From: CBDESM01 sp965242485
GTDB taxonomy: Bacteria > Chloroflexota > Dehalococcoidia > Bin125
Direction of reading: 5' to 3'
DNA length: 64,000 nt
Assembly (NCBI GenBank): GCA_965242485.1
Contig: CBDESM010000003.1
Coordinates: forward strand, 1,364,001-1,428,000
This document shows, one piece after another, positions 42,107 through 50,314 of the stretch (positions are counted from its first letter, which is position 1; every line of letters starts with the position of its first letter). Both the position numbers and the translations under genes were made by a program. The notes under the pieces are model-generated. The model saw only the letters and a program-made list of their open reading frames with translations. It ran no database searches and had not been told where the DNA came from.

Positions 42107-42832
42107 CTATGTTGCGTCTGCGTCGGTCGCGTCTGCGTCGGTCGCGTCTGCATCGGTTGCGTCTGCATCGGTTGCGTCGGTCGTGCTTTCGGCGATTTCG
42201 GCGATTTGGCGGGAGCCGTCGCGCCGGCATTGCCAGCGACCGTCGTCGGTTCGCTGGACGTGGGGGCCGGACTCGAAGCGGTTGCCAACGTGCCGGTATT
42301 CGATGTTGAACCTCTGGTGGTAGCCGGGAATGTCCAGGCCGCCGACGAGAATTGTCAGGATCACTGCAGGCCTGCCCGGCCTGCCTTCAATGGCCGGCCT
42401 GCCTGGGATACCCGGCCTGCCTGGGATACCCGGCATGGTCTCAACTATGTCAGTGTAGGGATCGTCCGGCACCGGCGGCACCGGCGGCACCGGCGGCACC
42501 GGCGGCACCTCTGGCTGCGCCTCTATCGCCGGCTGCGCCGGTATGACCACCCTGGTGGTCCGCGTCTGCCAGCCCAAGCCGGTCTCGCAGGCAAGGTCGG
42601 CCAGCGCTTGGGCGACCCGGCCCCGCTCGGCCGGGGTGCTGCCGTGGACGGGCCAAGAGCTGTCTTCCGGCGTCACGTCGCTGTTGCATACGAAGATGCC
42701 GCCTTCGGAGACGCAGTGATCGTCGGCGGAGGCGGAGCCGCCCCAGAGTGCGCTGATTCCGGCGACCGCGGCCAGCGCGACGACGGCGGCGGCGAGCGGC
42801 ATGGCTGCCTGCTTCATGGCGGTGAGGATCAT
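42107..42832 (-). CDS. Secreted low-complexity repeat protein
   Basis: 241 residues. Signal peptide ends near ASADD (about residue 38). A short Cys-containing domain follows, then PPVPPVPP repeats, a Gly-Ile-Pro-Gly-Arg-Pro collagen-like run, a domain ending RWQCRRDGSR, and a C-terminal run of Asp-Ala-Thr-type repeats (TDADA). At DNA level these are 9-, 15- and 18-bp tandem repeats that keep frame. GGAG precedes the ATG at 42832. Probably an exported or surface protein with flexible spacers; function unknown. Confidence 0.62.
   Translation of the reverse strand: MILTAMKQAAMPLAAAVVALAAVAGISALWGGSASADDHCVSEGGIFVCNSDVTPEDSSWPVHGSTPAERGRVAQALADLACETGLGWQTRTTRVVIPAQPAIEAQPEVPPVPPVPPVPPVPDDPYTDIVETMPGIPGRPGIPGRPAIEGRPGRPAVILTILVGGLDIPGYHQRFNIEYRHVGNRFESGPHVQRTDDGRWQCRRDGSRQIAEIAESTTDATDADATDADATDADATDADAT
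42113..42180 (-). repeat. 15-bp tandem repeats encoding Asp-Ala-Thr-rich tail
   Basis: About four copies of a 15-base unit of the form TCTGCRTCGGTYGCG on the plus strand. Unit length is a multiple of three, so copy-number change lengthens or shortens the tail without a frameshift. Confidence 0.75.
42472..42509 (-). repeat. 9-bp tandem repeats encoding Pro-Pro-Val spacer
   Basis: Four to five copies of CACCGGCGG on the plus strand encode a PPV repeat in the minus-strand secreted protein. Frame-neutral variation is expected. Confidence 0.75.
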
Positions 42833-43104
42833 GTTGCTCTCCAACCTGAAGGTCAGCGCCTTCGACGCTCGGTCGGCCTCGTCAGCGCAGGGGCGACCAG
42901 CTCCCCGCGGACGCGCCTCGGGCGCGTTTCGGCTGCGCCCAGAATAGGCGATCCGCGACTGTGGGGCGCGGGACGGGCCGGAGGGGGCGGGCGGGGCGCT
43001 GGGCGAGGGCGGAAGTGGCGTACCGGCGGAAGATCGCAGAGGTGGAGAATCTGGATGCGAAGCAGGAGGAGATCGAGGTGGAACCGCGGCAGTTGGGAGC
43101 CCGC

Positions 43105-43740
43105 ACCCGGCTGCACAGATCGTCCCGATCAGCCGTTCGGCCTTGCCGTTGGTGCGCGGGGTGCAGGACCGTGTGCGCAAGTGGCGCAGGTCCCAGCGCC
43201 CGGCACTCTTCGTGCCAGCGGTCGTTGAGGCAGGCGGGCCCGTTGTCGGTCATCACCTGCTCAACCGCGAGGCCGCGTTTGGCGCATCAGCGGACGGCGC
43301 GGCGCAGAAAGGCGACTGTGTGCTCGGCCCGCTTCGAGGGCGGCGCTTCGGCGCAGGCCAGCGCGAGCGATCGTCCACGGCGATGTGCGGGTATGCCAGC
43401 CGGTACCGGGGCAGAGCGTGCGCGGGTCGGCCAGGATCACCTTGTCGGGCTGGTAGAAGCGGTCCAGATTCTTGATGTCGACGTGCAGCAGCTCGCCTCA
43501 CCCGCTCGCGTTCGTAGCGCAGCACCAGCGGCTTCGAAGCCAGTATCTGGCACGAGATGCCGAACCGCCGCCGCCCCTGCCGACGGTCGAGGCAGGTGCC
43601 GCCCAGCTCCACCAGCGGTGCACGGTCAAGCGGCCCGCTTCCTGCCCGCGGGCTGTCTCCGCGATGCTCGTCCTGCCTCGGCTAGGCGCACCGCGCGCAG
43701 CCTCGTCTCGATCGAATGGCGCATCTGCAGCCCCGCTCCG
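43105..43740 (-). pseudogene. Decayed IS481-type transposase
   Basis: Pieces of an integrase-core transposase are spread over three minus-strand frames: RHSIETRLRAVRLAEAG (N-terminal helix-turn-helix) near 43724, a LVLRYERERV/DIK-like segment near 43500, AVDDRSR near 43370, and MTDNGPA, then RTNGKAERLIGTI ending near 43110. Frameshifts separate them and the C-terminal end is missing. No clear terminal inverted repeats found. It marks past mobile-element activity next to the DUF1828 array. Confidence 0.65.
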
Positions 43741-43870
43741 CCGCCACCAGCCAGCGGGACCCCTTGGGGGGGCATCTCGTTCAACACCAGTCTCGTAGGC
43801 GGTCCCCACCCAATCAGCTGTCCCGAACCTCTGTGGTTTTGAGGGCAGCACATCCCAGGCAGCGCTGACC
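43741..43870. other. Intergenic, remains of insertion-sequence end
   Basis: About 130 bases between the transposase remnant and the DUF1828-like gene. No gene; possibly the former upstream end of the insertion sequence. Confidence 0.3.
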
Positions 43871-44656
43871 TTACGACAACCGCGCTGCTAGCTTGCCGCG
43901 TTCCGACCACTTCGCCGGTTCGGCCACTTCCCTGATGAGGTTGTAATCGACATGCGTCCAGTAGGGCAGAGCGTCGTTGAAGAGAGCGATGCGGGGCAGA
44001 TTGCTCACTCCATTGGATGAATGGGCGATGTCGCCGAACGCCGCGTATGCGGCATTGATGGCAGCGTCCGCTGACGGTTGATCGCGGCCGTTCACCCACT
44101 GGACCAACGCGGTGCGCTCTCCGACCACGTGAAAGTCAATAGTCCAGCGTCGTCCCGATCGGCCTTCGGCCTGGACTCCGGGGTTGAACGGGACCTGCAG
44201 CTCGGTGAGCCAGCTGCCCACCCGATCTTGACTGTCCAGCCGTGAATCTTCCTTCTTCATCCGGGGAGCACCTGTGAACCACAGGTCAGCGAGGCGGAGC
44301 GCAGTCTGCGCGACCGAGTAGACCGCAAAGGGCAATTCGCCAAGTGTCTGGCAGTCACGACGCAGCCGGCCGCGGGAGATCGCGACTCCGCTGGTTCGCT
44401 GAATGTGGTCCAACAACTCGCTCTGTTTCTTCGTGAGCGCGTCAATGCCTCGCCGAGTCCAGAGCCAGCCCAAGGCTTCGCCGAAATCGGTGACCGCGTG
44501 CGCGTCGCCGTCACTGACGACATACACGTCAATCATCGTCCTGTCCGGATACAGGAGAGGCGTCGTGACGCGCACGGCTGAGTTGGGGAGTTCTTCGCAG
44601 CTGAAATGGCCATGAGCCTTTCCCGCGAGCGCACGGGAGATTTGCGTGGTGTTCAT
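43871..44656 (-). CDS. DUF1828/DUF1829-like protein (array member c)
   Basis: 261 residues. The N-terminal half has the DUF1828 pattern: VRVTTPLLYPDRTMIDVYV followed by AVTDFGEALGWL. The C-terminal half resembles DUF1829: a WLTELQVPFNPGVQAEGRSG segment, RWTIDFHV, and a late WTHVDYNLI region. Function of these domains is not established. Its ATG overlaps the stop of the upstream partner gene by 4 bases (ATGA). It is the last of five genes on the strand and somewhat lower in GC than the others. Confidence 0.68.
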   Translation of the reverse strand: MNTTQISRALAGKAHGHFSCEELPNSAVRVTTPLLYPDRTMIDVYVVSDGDAHAVTDFGEALGWLWTRRGIDALTKKQSELLDHIQRTSGVAISRGRLRRDCQTLGELPFAVYSVAQTALRLADLWFTGAPRMKKEDSRLDSQDRVGSWLTELQVPFNPGVQAEGRSGRRWTIDFHVVGERTALVQWVNGRDQPSADAAINAAYAAFGDIAHSSNGVSNLPRIALFNDALPYWTHVDYNLIREVAEPAKWSERGKLAARLS

Positions 44657-45129
44657 AGCAGCACCTCTCCCTGTACTTCGGGCATCATAAACGACCCGGT
44701 GTGGTGGATGCGGGCTTCAGCGCAGAACTGGAGCCATGCGAAGTCTGGCTCATTCCACGTCGCTGTGATGTCTTTCGGCTCAAATGCATACACTTCTTCA
44801 CTTTTATCAGTCCAGATCTGCTTATGCGTTCCCGGATGTCTGCTGCCGTCCAAATTTCGGTGGTTTACCGCACCCATGTCCAAGCCATAGATGCGCCAGC
44901 GCCGCGCATAGATGAGATTGAAGGAGAGTTTGCTTGCGCTCGGGTTGTACCAGCCGTGCATCTGCAGTTGCTCTGGGACATCTGCCAGAATCGGTGCCGT
45001 GAACATCGCCGCCCCAGCATGGCCAGGGTCTTGGCTCCACTCAATGTCGTCATTGATCTGTTTCTCGCTTTCGTAGATGAGTCTCCGGACCTCATCCCCT
45101 GATAGCTGTTTTGCCACTGCAAGCACCAA
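44653..45129 (-). CDS. Unknown partner protein of DUF1828 gene (copy 2)
   Basis: About 158 residues; start uncertain (TTG 45129, GTG 45126 or GTG 45117). It is a clear homologue of the protein at 46802: shared HGWYNP/EGWYNP, a W/GRIYGL-MG segment, HK-x-WT/HKHYWT, and (P)(K/D)DI(T/S)A-W near the end. A TAGCAT box lies about 25 bases upstream. It overlaps the following DUF1828-like gene by 4 bases, exactly as copy 1 does. No known domain recognised; possible partner or antitoxin of the DUF1828 protein. Confidence 0.62.
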   Translation of the reverse strand: MVLAVAKQLSGDEVRRLIYESEKQINDDIEWSQDPGHAGAAMFTAPILADVPEQLQMHGWYNPSASKLSFNLIYARRWRIYGLDMGAVNHRNLDGSRHPGTHKQIWTDKSEEVYAFEPKDITATWNEPDFAWLQFCAEARIHHTGSFMMPEVQGEVLL

Positions 45130-45203
45130 TCTTTCGCACGCGCCGTCTGCATGCTAGCGCTGCTCAAGATGGCGTGTCAGGCGCCGGCGGCGCGGAAGCC
45201 GTG

Positions 45204-45998
45204 TTATGGGGAGCTGCTTCGGGGCGCGCGGAGGATGCGCTCGAACTCGTCCCGGTCGGTCCAGCGGGCGACGCGGGAGACGGTCGCCAAACGGTTGAAA
45301 TCCTCGTCGGTCCATGGCGCGGAGTCGCAGTGGAACAGGGATACGAGCTGGCAGCGGGCCGGTTCTGGAAGCGCATCGCGGATGTCGCGGCAGCCGATGT
45401 AGGCGTGTTCGGCAATGCGGGGGGCGGAGTCGGGGTCCGAGGTTCGGAGATGGAAGACCAAGGAGTGCAACGGCGGCACGGCGACGTCGAAGTCGACCGT
45501 GTACTCGTGGCCTGATCGGCCCGCGACTCGGACGCCGGAGGTGAAGGCGATCTCGCGGTGGCGGAACCAGCGTTGGACATCGGATGAGGCCGTGCCGTCG
45601 GCTGGATGGCCGTCGATCCAGCGGAGGTCGGCGACGCGCGCTGCCGCTTGGGCGACGAACATGATCGCGGAGCCGATTTCGCCGAGGCTGGCGCAGCGGT
45701 AGGAGATCGGGCCGCCATCGAATTCGAGCCGGTCGACCGGTGCGATGCCGGCGAGGTGCTGCTCCTGGTTCGGCGAGGGCCGGTCGTCCCAGAAGTGCAT
45801 TTGGAGCCGCGCCATCGCTTCGCCGTAGTCGGTCGCGATGAACTCGCCGTCTTCGATGCAGACGAACACGTCGATCACGTCGTTGTCGGGGTACAGCAGC
45901 GGCGTCGCGATGCGGACCGCTCCGTTTTCGGTGAGGGAGCACGGGTACTGCGGACCGAGCTGCCGCGCCGCCTCGTCGCGAAGCTCCGACGGGGTCAC
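45204..45998 (-). CDS. DUF1828/DUF1829-like protein (array member b)
   Basis: 264 residues with the same two-domain build: VRIATPLLYPDNDVIDVFV and ATDYGEAMARL in the N-terminal domain, then WFRHREIAFTSGVRVAGRSG, YTVDFDV and a final WTDEDFNRLATVSRVARWTDR. It starts 15 bases after member a and lacks its own partner gene. The final 20 residues are Arg/Ser-rich. Probably co-transcribed with member a. Confidence 0.7.
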   Translation of the reverse strand: MTPSELRDEAARQLGPQYPCSLTENGAVRIATPLLYPDNDVIDVFVCIEDGEFIATDYGEAMARLQMHFWDDRPSPNQEQHLAGIAPVDRLEFDGGPISYRCASLGEIGSAIMFVAQAAARVADLRWIDGHPADGTASSDVQRWFRHREIAFTSGVRVAGRSGHEYTVDFDVAVPPLHSLVFHLRTSDPDSAPRIAEHAYIGCRDIRDALPEPARCQLVSLFHCDSAPWTDEDFNRLATVSRVARWTDRDEFERILRAPRSSSP

Positions 45999-46013
45999 GT
46001 CAGCGCTCCGAAT

Positions 46014-46805
46014 TCATGCGGCGGCTATGGGGCTGCGGAGCACCTCTTCGAGGTCCGAGCGGTCCGACCATCTCGCGATTCGGGAGACGTGTTCGACCAA
46101 GCCGTAGTGCTGGTCGCTCCAAATGTCGGCTTGATCGTCGAAGAGCGAAACGAGTTGCGGAATAGGACCGCTCGCCCCGATTTGGCTGAGGTCGACGCAG
46201 GCCGCCAGCACATGCTCCGAGAGCCGGCGCGCGGCAGCCCGATCGCCGGTGCTGAGGAGGAACACGTATGAAGGCGGAAGCGGCGGGGTCATGATGAAGT
46301 CGACCGTCCAAGTGGCGGATGATCGTCCACGGACCCGCTCTCTCTGGCGAAATGGAATCTCCCGGCTGCGAAGCCACTCGTCGACTTCTTCAGCTGTGGT
46401 GCGGAACGTCTGGCTACGGAACGTGAACCAGATGTCGGCCACGCGGAGGGCCGCCTGCCCGACCTTGGCGACGGAATCGGCGAGGCTGCCCGGATCGTCG
46501 CATTGGAGGCTCAGATCGCCTTGATCCAGATCTACGCCGACCGTGTTCACGACATCGCGCAGCATCCGTTCTTGGCCGTCCGTGAGACGCCCGGTGCGCG
46601 ACCTCGTTTCGAGCCAGCCGAGGGCGTCCCCGAAGTCCGAAACGACGATGCGGCCGTCCTGCTCGGTGACGAAGACGTCGATGCCGTCACCGTCGGGCAG
46701 CAGCAGCGGAGTTTGCACCCGGAGCGCGCCCCTCTCGGTCACGGTGCAGGCGTATTGCGCGGGCAGGCTGTCTCGGAGCCGCGCGCAGAGCTCGTTGGGA
46801 GTCAT
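46014..46805 (-). CDS. DUF1828/DUF1829-like protein (array member a)
   Basis: 263 residues: LRVQTPLLLPDGDGIDVFV and VSDFGDALGWL in domain one; WLRSREIPFRQRERVRGRSS, WTVDFIM and WSDQHYGLVEHVSRIARWSDR in domain two. It shares the late RIARWSDR-type segment with member b, so a and b are closer to each other than to c. Its ATG overlaps the partner gene's TGA by 4 bases. Function unknown. Confidence 0.7.
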   Translation of the reverse strand: MTPNELCARLRDSLPAQYACTVTERGALRVQTPLLLPDGDGIDVFVTEQDGRIVVSDFGDALGWLETRSRTGRLTDGQERMLRDVVNTVGVDLDQGDLSLQCDDPGSLADSVAKVGQAALRVADIWFTFRSQTFRTTAEEVDEWLRSREIPFRQRERVRGRSSATWTVDFIMTPPLPPSYVFLLSTGDRAAARRLSEHVLAACVDLSQIGASGPIPQLVSLFDDQADIWSDQHYGLVEHVSRIARWSDRSDLEEVLRSPIAAA

Positions 46806-47251
46806 GAGAATCCCTCCAACCGGATGGGCGGCGGGTAGAGCTGCCCGTCATGCAGCAAGTGCGATTCCCGTCGGAACTCCGACCAGACCTGCACGGGGTT
46901 CGACCAATCGGCCGAGATGTCGTCGGGCAGATAGCGATTCTGGTCGCGACGCTCTTCGGTCCAGTAGTGCTTGTGCGGACGGCGCGGATTCGCGATGTCC
47001 AGTTCGGGGTGGGTGATTCCCATGCACAGCCCGTAGATTCGCCCGCGGTCCGGTCGAAACACGGTGAAGGTGAGTTTTTCCGTGCGCGGGTTGTACCAGC
47101 CCTCGAGGCAATGATCATTCGGGTCGGAGGTCTCGACATCGACGCGGAAGCGGAAGGTACGGGCGTTCCGACGATCGGGCGGCCAATGAATGTCGCCCTC
47201 GATGCGCATGGCGAGGTCGCGGAGGAACGCATCTACGTCGTCCTTGTTCAT
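46802..47251 (-). CDS. Unknown partner protein of DUF1828 gene (copy 1)
   Basis: 149 residues, soluble. It begins with a helical region (DDVDAFLRDLAMRIEGDIHW), then a beta-rich core with EGWYNP, RIYGLCMG and HKHYWTEE, and ends with ISADWSNPVQVWSEF. It is homologous to the protein at 44653 and each is followed, with a 4-base overlap, by a DUF1828/DUF1829-like gene. First gene of the five-gene minus-strand array. No recognised family; a functional pairing is inferred from the repeated layout. Confidence 0.65.
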   Translation of the reverse strand: MNKDDVDAFLRDLAMRIEGDIHWPPDRRNARTFRFRVDVETSDPNDHCLEGWYNPRTEKLTFTVFRPDRGRIYGLCMGITHPELDIANPRRPHKHYWTEERRDQNRYLPDDISADWSNPVQVWSEFRRESHLLHDGQLYPPPIRLEGFS

Positions 47252-47328
47252 TGAGATCGCTGTCTGCTTTCCGCCTGCGGGGGCGTTTCGCTTGATGCGC
47301 CCCGGTCCCTGATCAGAATAACCGTCGG

Positions 47329-48204
47329 TCAGGCGCCGGCGGCGCGGGCGAGGAGGATGGCGGAGGCGGCTGCGAGGCAGTAGAGGGCGAAGGGGGCGAG
47401 GGTGGCGGCTTTGGCGATGTGGAGGAGGGCGCGGATGCCGAGGAGGGCGCTGAGGAAGGCGGCGGTTGCGCCGATGGCGAGGGCGGCGGGGTCGGCTGAG
47501 GCGCCGTCTCGGACGACGTCGTAGAGGGCGAGGAGGCCTGCGCCGGCGAGGGCGGGGATGGCGAGCCAGAAGGCGAATCTGGTGGCGGCTTCGCGGTTCG
47601 CGCCGAGGGAGATGGCGGCGGAGATGCACATGCCGGAGCGGGAGACGCCGGGGAGGACGGCGATGGCTTGGGCGACGCCGATGGCGGCTGCCTTGGCGAG
47701 CGAGAGGCCGGCGAGGCCGCCGGGGGAGGGCTCTGCGCCGGCGGCTCCATGGGCATCAGCATCGGCAGGGGCGCCGGCGCCCGATCGCGTCGGAGCGAGG
47801 CGGCGTTCGGCGGCGATGAGGATGAGGCCGGTGGCGAGGAGGAAGGCGGCGGCGGGGGTCGGGCCGCGGAGCTGGTCTTCGAGCAGTTGCCAGGCGATTG
47901 CGCCGGCGGCGGCGATGGGGAGCGTGGCGGCGATGCCGAGGGCGAGCAGGCGTCGGGGCTGGACGCCGTCGACGGGGCGCGCGCGGGCGGAGCGGAGACC
48001 AGAGAGGAGGGCGATGATCTCGCGGCGGTAGGCGACGAGGATGGCGGCGAGAGCGCCGGCGTGGACGGCGGCGTCGAAGGCGAGGCCGGGGTCGTCCCAG
48101 CCGAAGAGCCAGCGGGCGATGGAGAGGTGTCCGCTGCTGGAGACGGGGAGGAATTCGGTCGCGCCTTGGATGATGCCGAGCAGGGCGGCTTGGAACAGGG
48201 GCAC
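47329..48204 (-). CDS. uppP: Undecaprenyl-diphosphatase
   Basis: 291-residue integral membrane phosphatase of the UppP/BacA family, recycling undecaprenyl pyrophosphate to the carrier lipid of cell-wall synthesis. The family motifs GATEFLPVSSSGHL (near residue 14) and PGVSRSG (near 196) are present, with about eight hydrophobic helices. A Pro/Ala/Asp-rich insert (about 150-180) makes it a little longer than the usual 265-275. The GTG at 48204 gives a normal N-terminus; an outer frame adds Arg-rich residues. It follows the DUF1828 array on the same strand but is separated from it as an upstream core gene. Confidence 0.9.
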   Translation of the reverse strand: MPLFQAALLGIIQGATEFLPVSSSGHLSIARWLFGWDDPGLAFDAAVHAGALAAILVAYRREIIALLSGLRSARARPVDGVQPRRLLALGIAATLPIAAAGAIAWQLLEDQLRGPTPAAAFLLATGLILIAAERRLAPTRSGAGAPADADAHGAAGAEPSPGGLAGLSLAKAAAIGVAQAIAVLPGVSRSGMCISAAISLGANREAATRFAFWLAIPALAGAGLLALYDVVRDGASADPAALAIGATAAFLSALLGIRALLHIAKAATLAPFALYCLAAASAILLARAAGA

Positions 48205-48475
48205 GCGGCTAGGCTTCCGCGTTCCGCGCGCGCGCCGCGCACTGTGCGGGAGGACTCGTCGAGGTGCACGGGCCGGCAGCCGGGCGGCTCGCACGGTCGC
48301 CCGCGACGTGCTGCGCGGAAGGATTCGTCAGGGTGCGCGGGCGGGTTGCCGTGGGATCTGGGCGGTCGCGCGGGGGGTGCTGTGCGAAGAGATTCGCCGG
48401 GGAGTGCGAGCGGGCGGGGGCGCGGGGGGGATAGAGTTGCGGGGATGCCGCGCGGCGGCGCGAGGGGAGGTTCAG
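48205..48475 (+). repeat. Divergent intergenic region with three 69-bp imperfect repeats
   Basis: Copies start near 48239, 48308 and 48377 (the last incomplete), each opening with a G(C/T)(A/G)CTG(T/C)GCG-like block followed by a GATTCG/GACTCG block and a GCGAGCGGG or equivalent end. They lie between divergent uppP and the nitroreductase. They appear as 23-residue repeats in one reading frame but without gene features, so they are more likely regulatory or decayed DNA. Confidence 0.55.
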
Positions 48476-49141
48476 GTGGAGATCACGGAGGTCATGCGGA
48501 CGGCGTTTTCGGCGCGGGAGTTCACGGATGATCCGGTGCCGGACGAGGTGCTGGAGCGCATTTTGGAGCATGCGCGGTTCGCGCCGAGCGGGGGGAATCG
48601 CCAAGGCTGGCATGTGATCATCATCCGCGATCGTGCGGTGCGGGAGCGGCTGGCGGAGCTGGTGCAGGCGCCAGCGCGACGGTACATCGCGCAGGTGCAG
48701 GCGGGCGAGAGTCCGTGGAACTCGGTGCGGCCGTCGTCGGTGACGGAGGAGTCGGCGGCGGCGACGCGGGTGCCGGGCCGCCTGCACCAGCCGTACGTGG
48801 AAGCGCCGGCGCTGCTGGCGGTCTGCGTGGATCTGGGGGTGGTGGCGTCGACGGACAAGGAGCTGGATCGGGTGGGGGTGATTTCGGGCGCGTCGATCTA
48901 CCCGTTCGTCTGGAACATCCTGCTGATGGCGCGGAACGAGGGGCTGGGCGGAACGCTGACGACGCTGATCGCGGCGGCGGAGCCGGAGGCGCGGGAGCTG
49001 CTGCAGCTGCCCGAGGACTACGCGCTGTGCGCGCTGCTGCCGATCGGCAAGCCGGTGAAGCAGCTGACGAAGCTGCGGCGCGGCCCGGTCGGGGGGTTCG
49101 CGACGATCGACCGGTTCGACGGGGCGGCGTTCGGGGGCTAG
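48476..49141 (+). CDS. Nitroreductase-family flavoprotein
   Basis: 221 residues of the FMN-dependent nitroreductase fold; reduces nitro, quinone or enone compounds with NAD(P)H. It opens with MRTAFSAREFTDDPVPDEVLERILEHARFAPSGGN-type sequence (arginine and SGGN phosphate contacts, split here across residues 8-40) and ends with GLGGTLTTLI and LLPIGKPVK. The GTG at 48476 follows GGGAGG. Its TAG shares the bases CTAG with the stop of ispG on the other strand. Confidence 0.85.
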   Translation: MEITEVMRTAFSAREFTDDPVPDEVLERILEHARFAPSGGNRQGWHVIIIRDRAVRERLAELVQAPARRYIAQVQAGESPWNSVRPSSVTEESAAATRVPGRLHQPYVEAPALLAVCVDLGVVASTDKELDRVGVISGASIYPFVWNILLMARNEGLGGTLTTLIAAAEPEARELLQLPEDYALCALLPIGKPVKQLTKLRRGPVGGFATIDRFDGAAFGG

Positions 49142-50262
49142 CGGCCGGCGGCGATGAGGGCGTCGAGTTCCCGCTTGAGGCGCGGGAGGATTTCGTCGTA
49201 GGGGTAGTGGCCGAGCGATTCTTCGCCGCGCTTGAGGTTGACGGCGGCGGGGCCGCACCAGAGGCCGAGGTCGGCGTCGTCGGTTTCGCCGGGGCCGTTC
49301 ACGCGGCAGCCCATGACGGCGATGGTGACGTCGTGGTCGGCGGCGTAGGCGCTCATCCGCTTCACGTCCTGGGCGAGTTCGACGAACTTTTCGTTTTCGA
49401 CGCGGGAGCAGGAGGGGCAGGAGATGATGTTGAGGCCCTCGTCGAACTTGGGCGGGACGGAGCGGAAGCGGCCGGCGGCGATGTCGGCGAGGATTTCGCG
49501 GGCGGCATCGATCTCCATGCCCTTGTCGTCGAAGGGGACGGTGAGGGAGACGCGGACGGTGTCGCCGATGCCCTGGGAGATCAGCTGCTCGAAGGCGACG
49601 CGGGTCTTGATTATGCCGTCGGGCGGCATGCCGGCTTCGGTGACGCCGAGGTGGAGGGGGACGTCGGGGCGTTCGGCGGCGAACTTGCGGTTGACTTCGA
49701 CGACTTGCTTCCAGTCGGAGTCCTTGAGCGAGACGACGTAGCGGTCGAAGCCGAGGTCGTCGAGCAGGGCGCAGTGTTCGGCGGCGCTGGCGACGATGGC
49801 GGAGACGTGGTCGGTGGGGTAGCGCTCGAGCATGCGCGGGTCGATGGAGCCGCAGTTGACGCCGACGCGGATGGCGCAGTCGTGTTCGGCGGCGGTTTCG
49901 GCGATGAAGGCGACCTTGTCCTCGATGGACTTCTGCTTCTCGTGGTGGTGGAGATGGCCGGGGTTGTAGCGGATCTTGTCGACGTGGGGCGCGACGTCGG
50001 TGCAGAGGCGGTAGTTCTCCTGGAGGTCGACGGAGAGCGGGGCGGAGGTCTGCCCGCGGACCCGGGCGAGGGCTTCGACGTCCCTCTTGGAGTCGACGGC
50101 GACGCGGACGAGGTCTGCGCCTGCGGCTTCGAGCAGGCGGACCTGGCGGACGGTGGCTTCGACGTCTTGGGTGCGGGTGGCGGCCATGGATTGGACGGCG
50201 ATGGGCGCGCCGGCGCCGATCTGGACGTCGCGGACTTTCACGGATCGCGTGGGGTTGCGCAT
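49138..50262 (-). CDS. ispG: 4-hydroxy-3-methylbut-2-enyl diphosphate synthase
   Basis: 374 residues. Iron-sulfur enzyme of the MEP isoprenoid pathway, converting MEcPP to HMBPP. The N-terminal TIM barrel has IAVQSMAATRTQDVEAT and NPGH; the [4Fe-4S] cysteines lie in SCPSCSR and MGCRVNGPGE. Length is typical of the bacterial two-domain form. The ATG at 50262 is followed by TRSV, the usual beginning. Divergent from a small membrane protein and proS, matching the common ispG-proS neighbourhood. Confidence 0.95.
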   Translation of the reverse strand: MRNPTRSVKVRDVQIGAGAPIAVQSMAATRTQDVEATVRQVRLLEAAGADLVRVAVDSKRDVEALARVRGQTSAPLSVDLQENYRLCTDVAPHVDKIRYNPGHLHHHEKQKSIEDKVAFIAETAAEHDCAIRVGVNCGSIDPRMLERYPTDHVSAIVASAAEHCALLDDLGFDRYVVSLKDSDWKQVVEVNRKFAAERPDVPLHLGVTEAGMPPDGIIKTRVAFEQLISQGIGDTVRVSLTVPFDDKGMEIDAAREILADIAAGRFRSVPPKFDEGLNIISCPSCSRVENEKFVELAQDVKRMSAYAADHDVTIAVMGCRVNGPGETDDADLGLWCGPAAVNLKRGEESLGHYPYDEILPRLKRELDALIAAGR

Positions 50263-50302
50263 GGGCCGGTCCTCCGTCCACAGTTTCGCACGCCGGCGGG
50301 CA

Positions 50303-50308
50303 TACGAT
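50303..50308 (+). promoter_or_regulatory. -10 box (TACGAT), leaderless
   Basis: TACGAT is followed by six bases and GTG at 50315. This matches the spacing at 17782, 23141 and 24043 and indicates a transcript starting at the start codon, leading into proS. Confidence 0.5.
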
Positions 50309-50314
50309 TCGAGG

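Noticed and set aside
42472..42509. CRISPR-like repeats
   Set aside because: 9-bp units without spacers, in frame within a secreted protein.
43626..44099. Separate plus- or minus-strand gene joining the transposase remnant to the DUF1828 gene region
   Set aside because: The frame is a shadow of the DUF1828 gene on one side and a transposase fragment on the other.
48239..48440. CRISPR array
   Set aside because: 69-bp imperfect tandem copies with no unique spacers between identical repeats.
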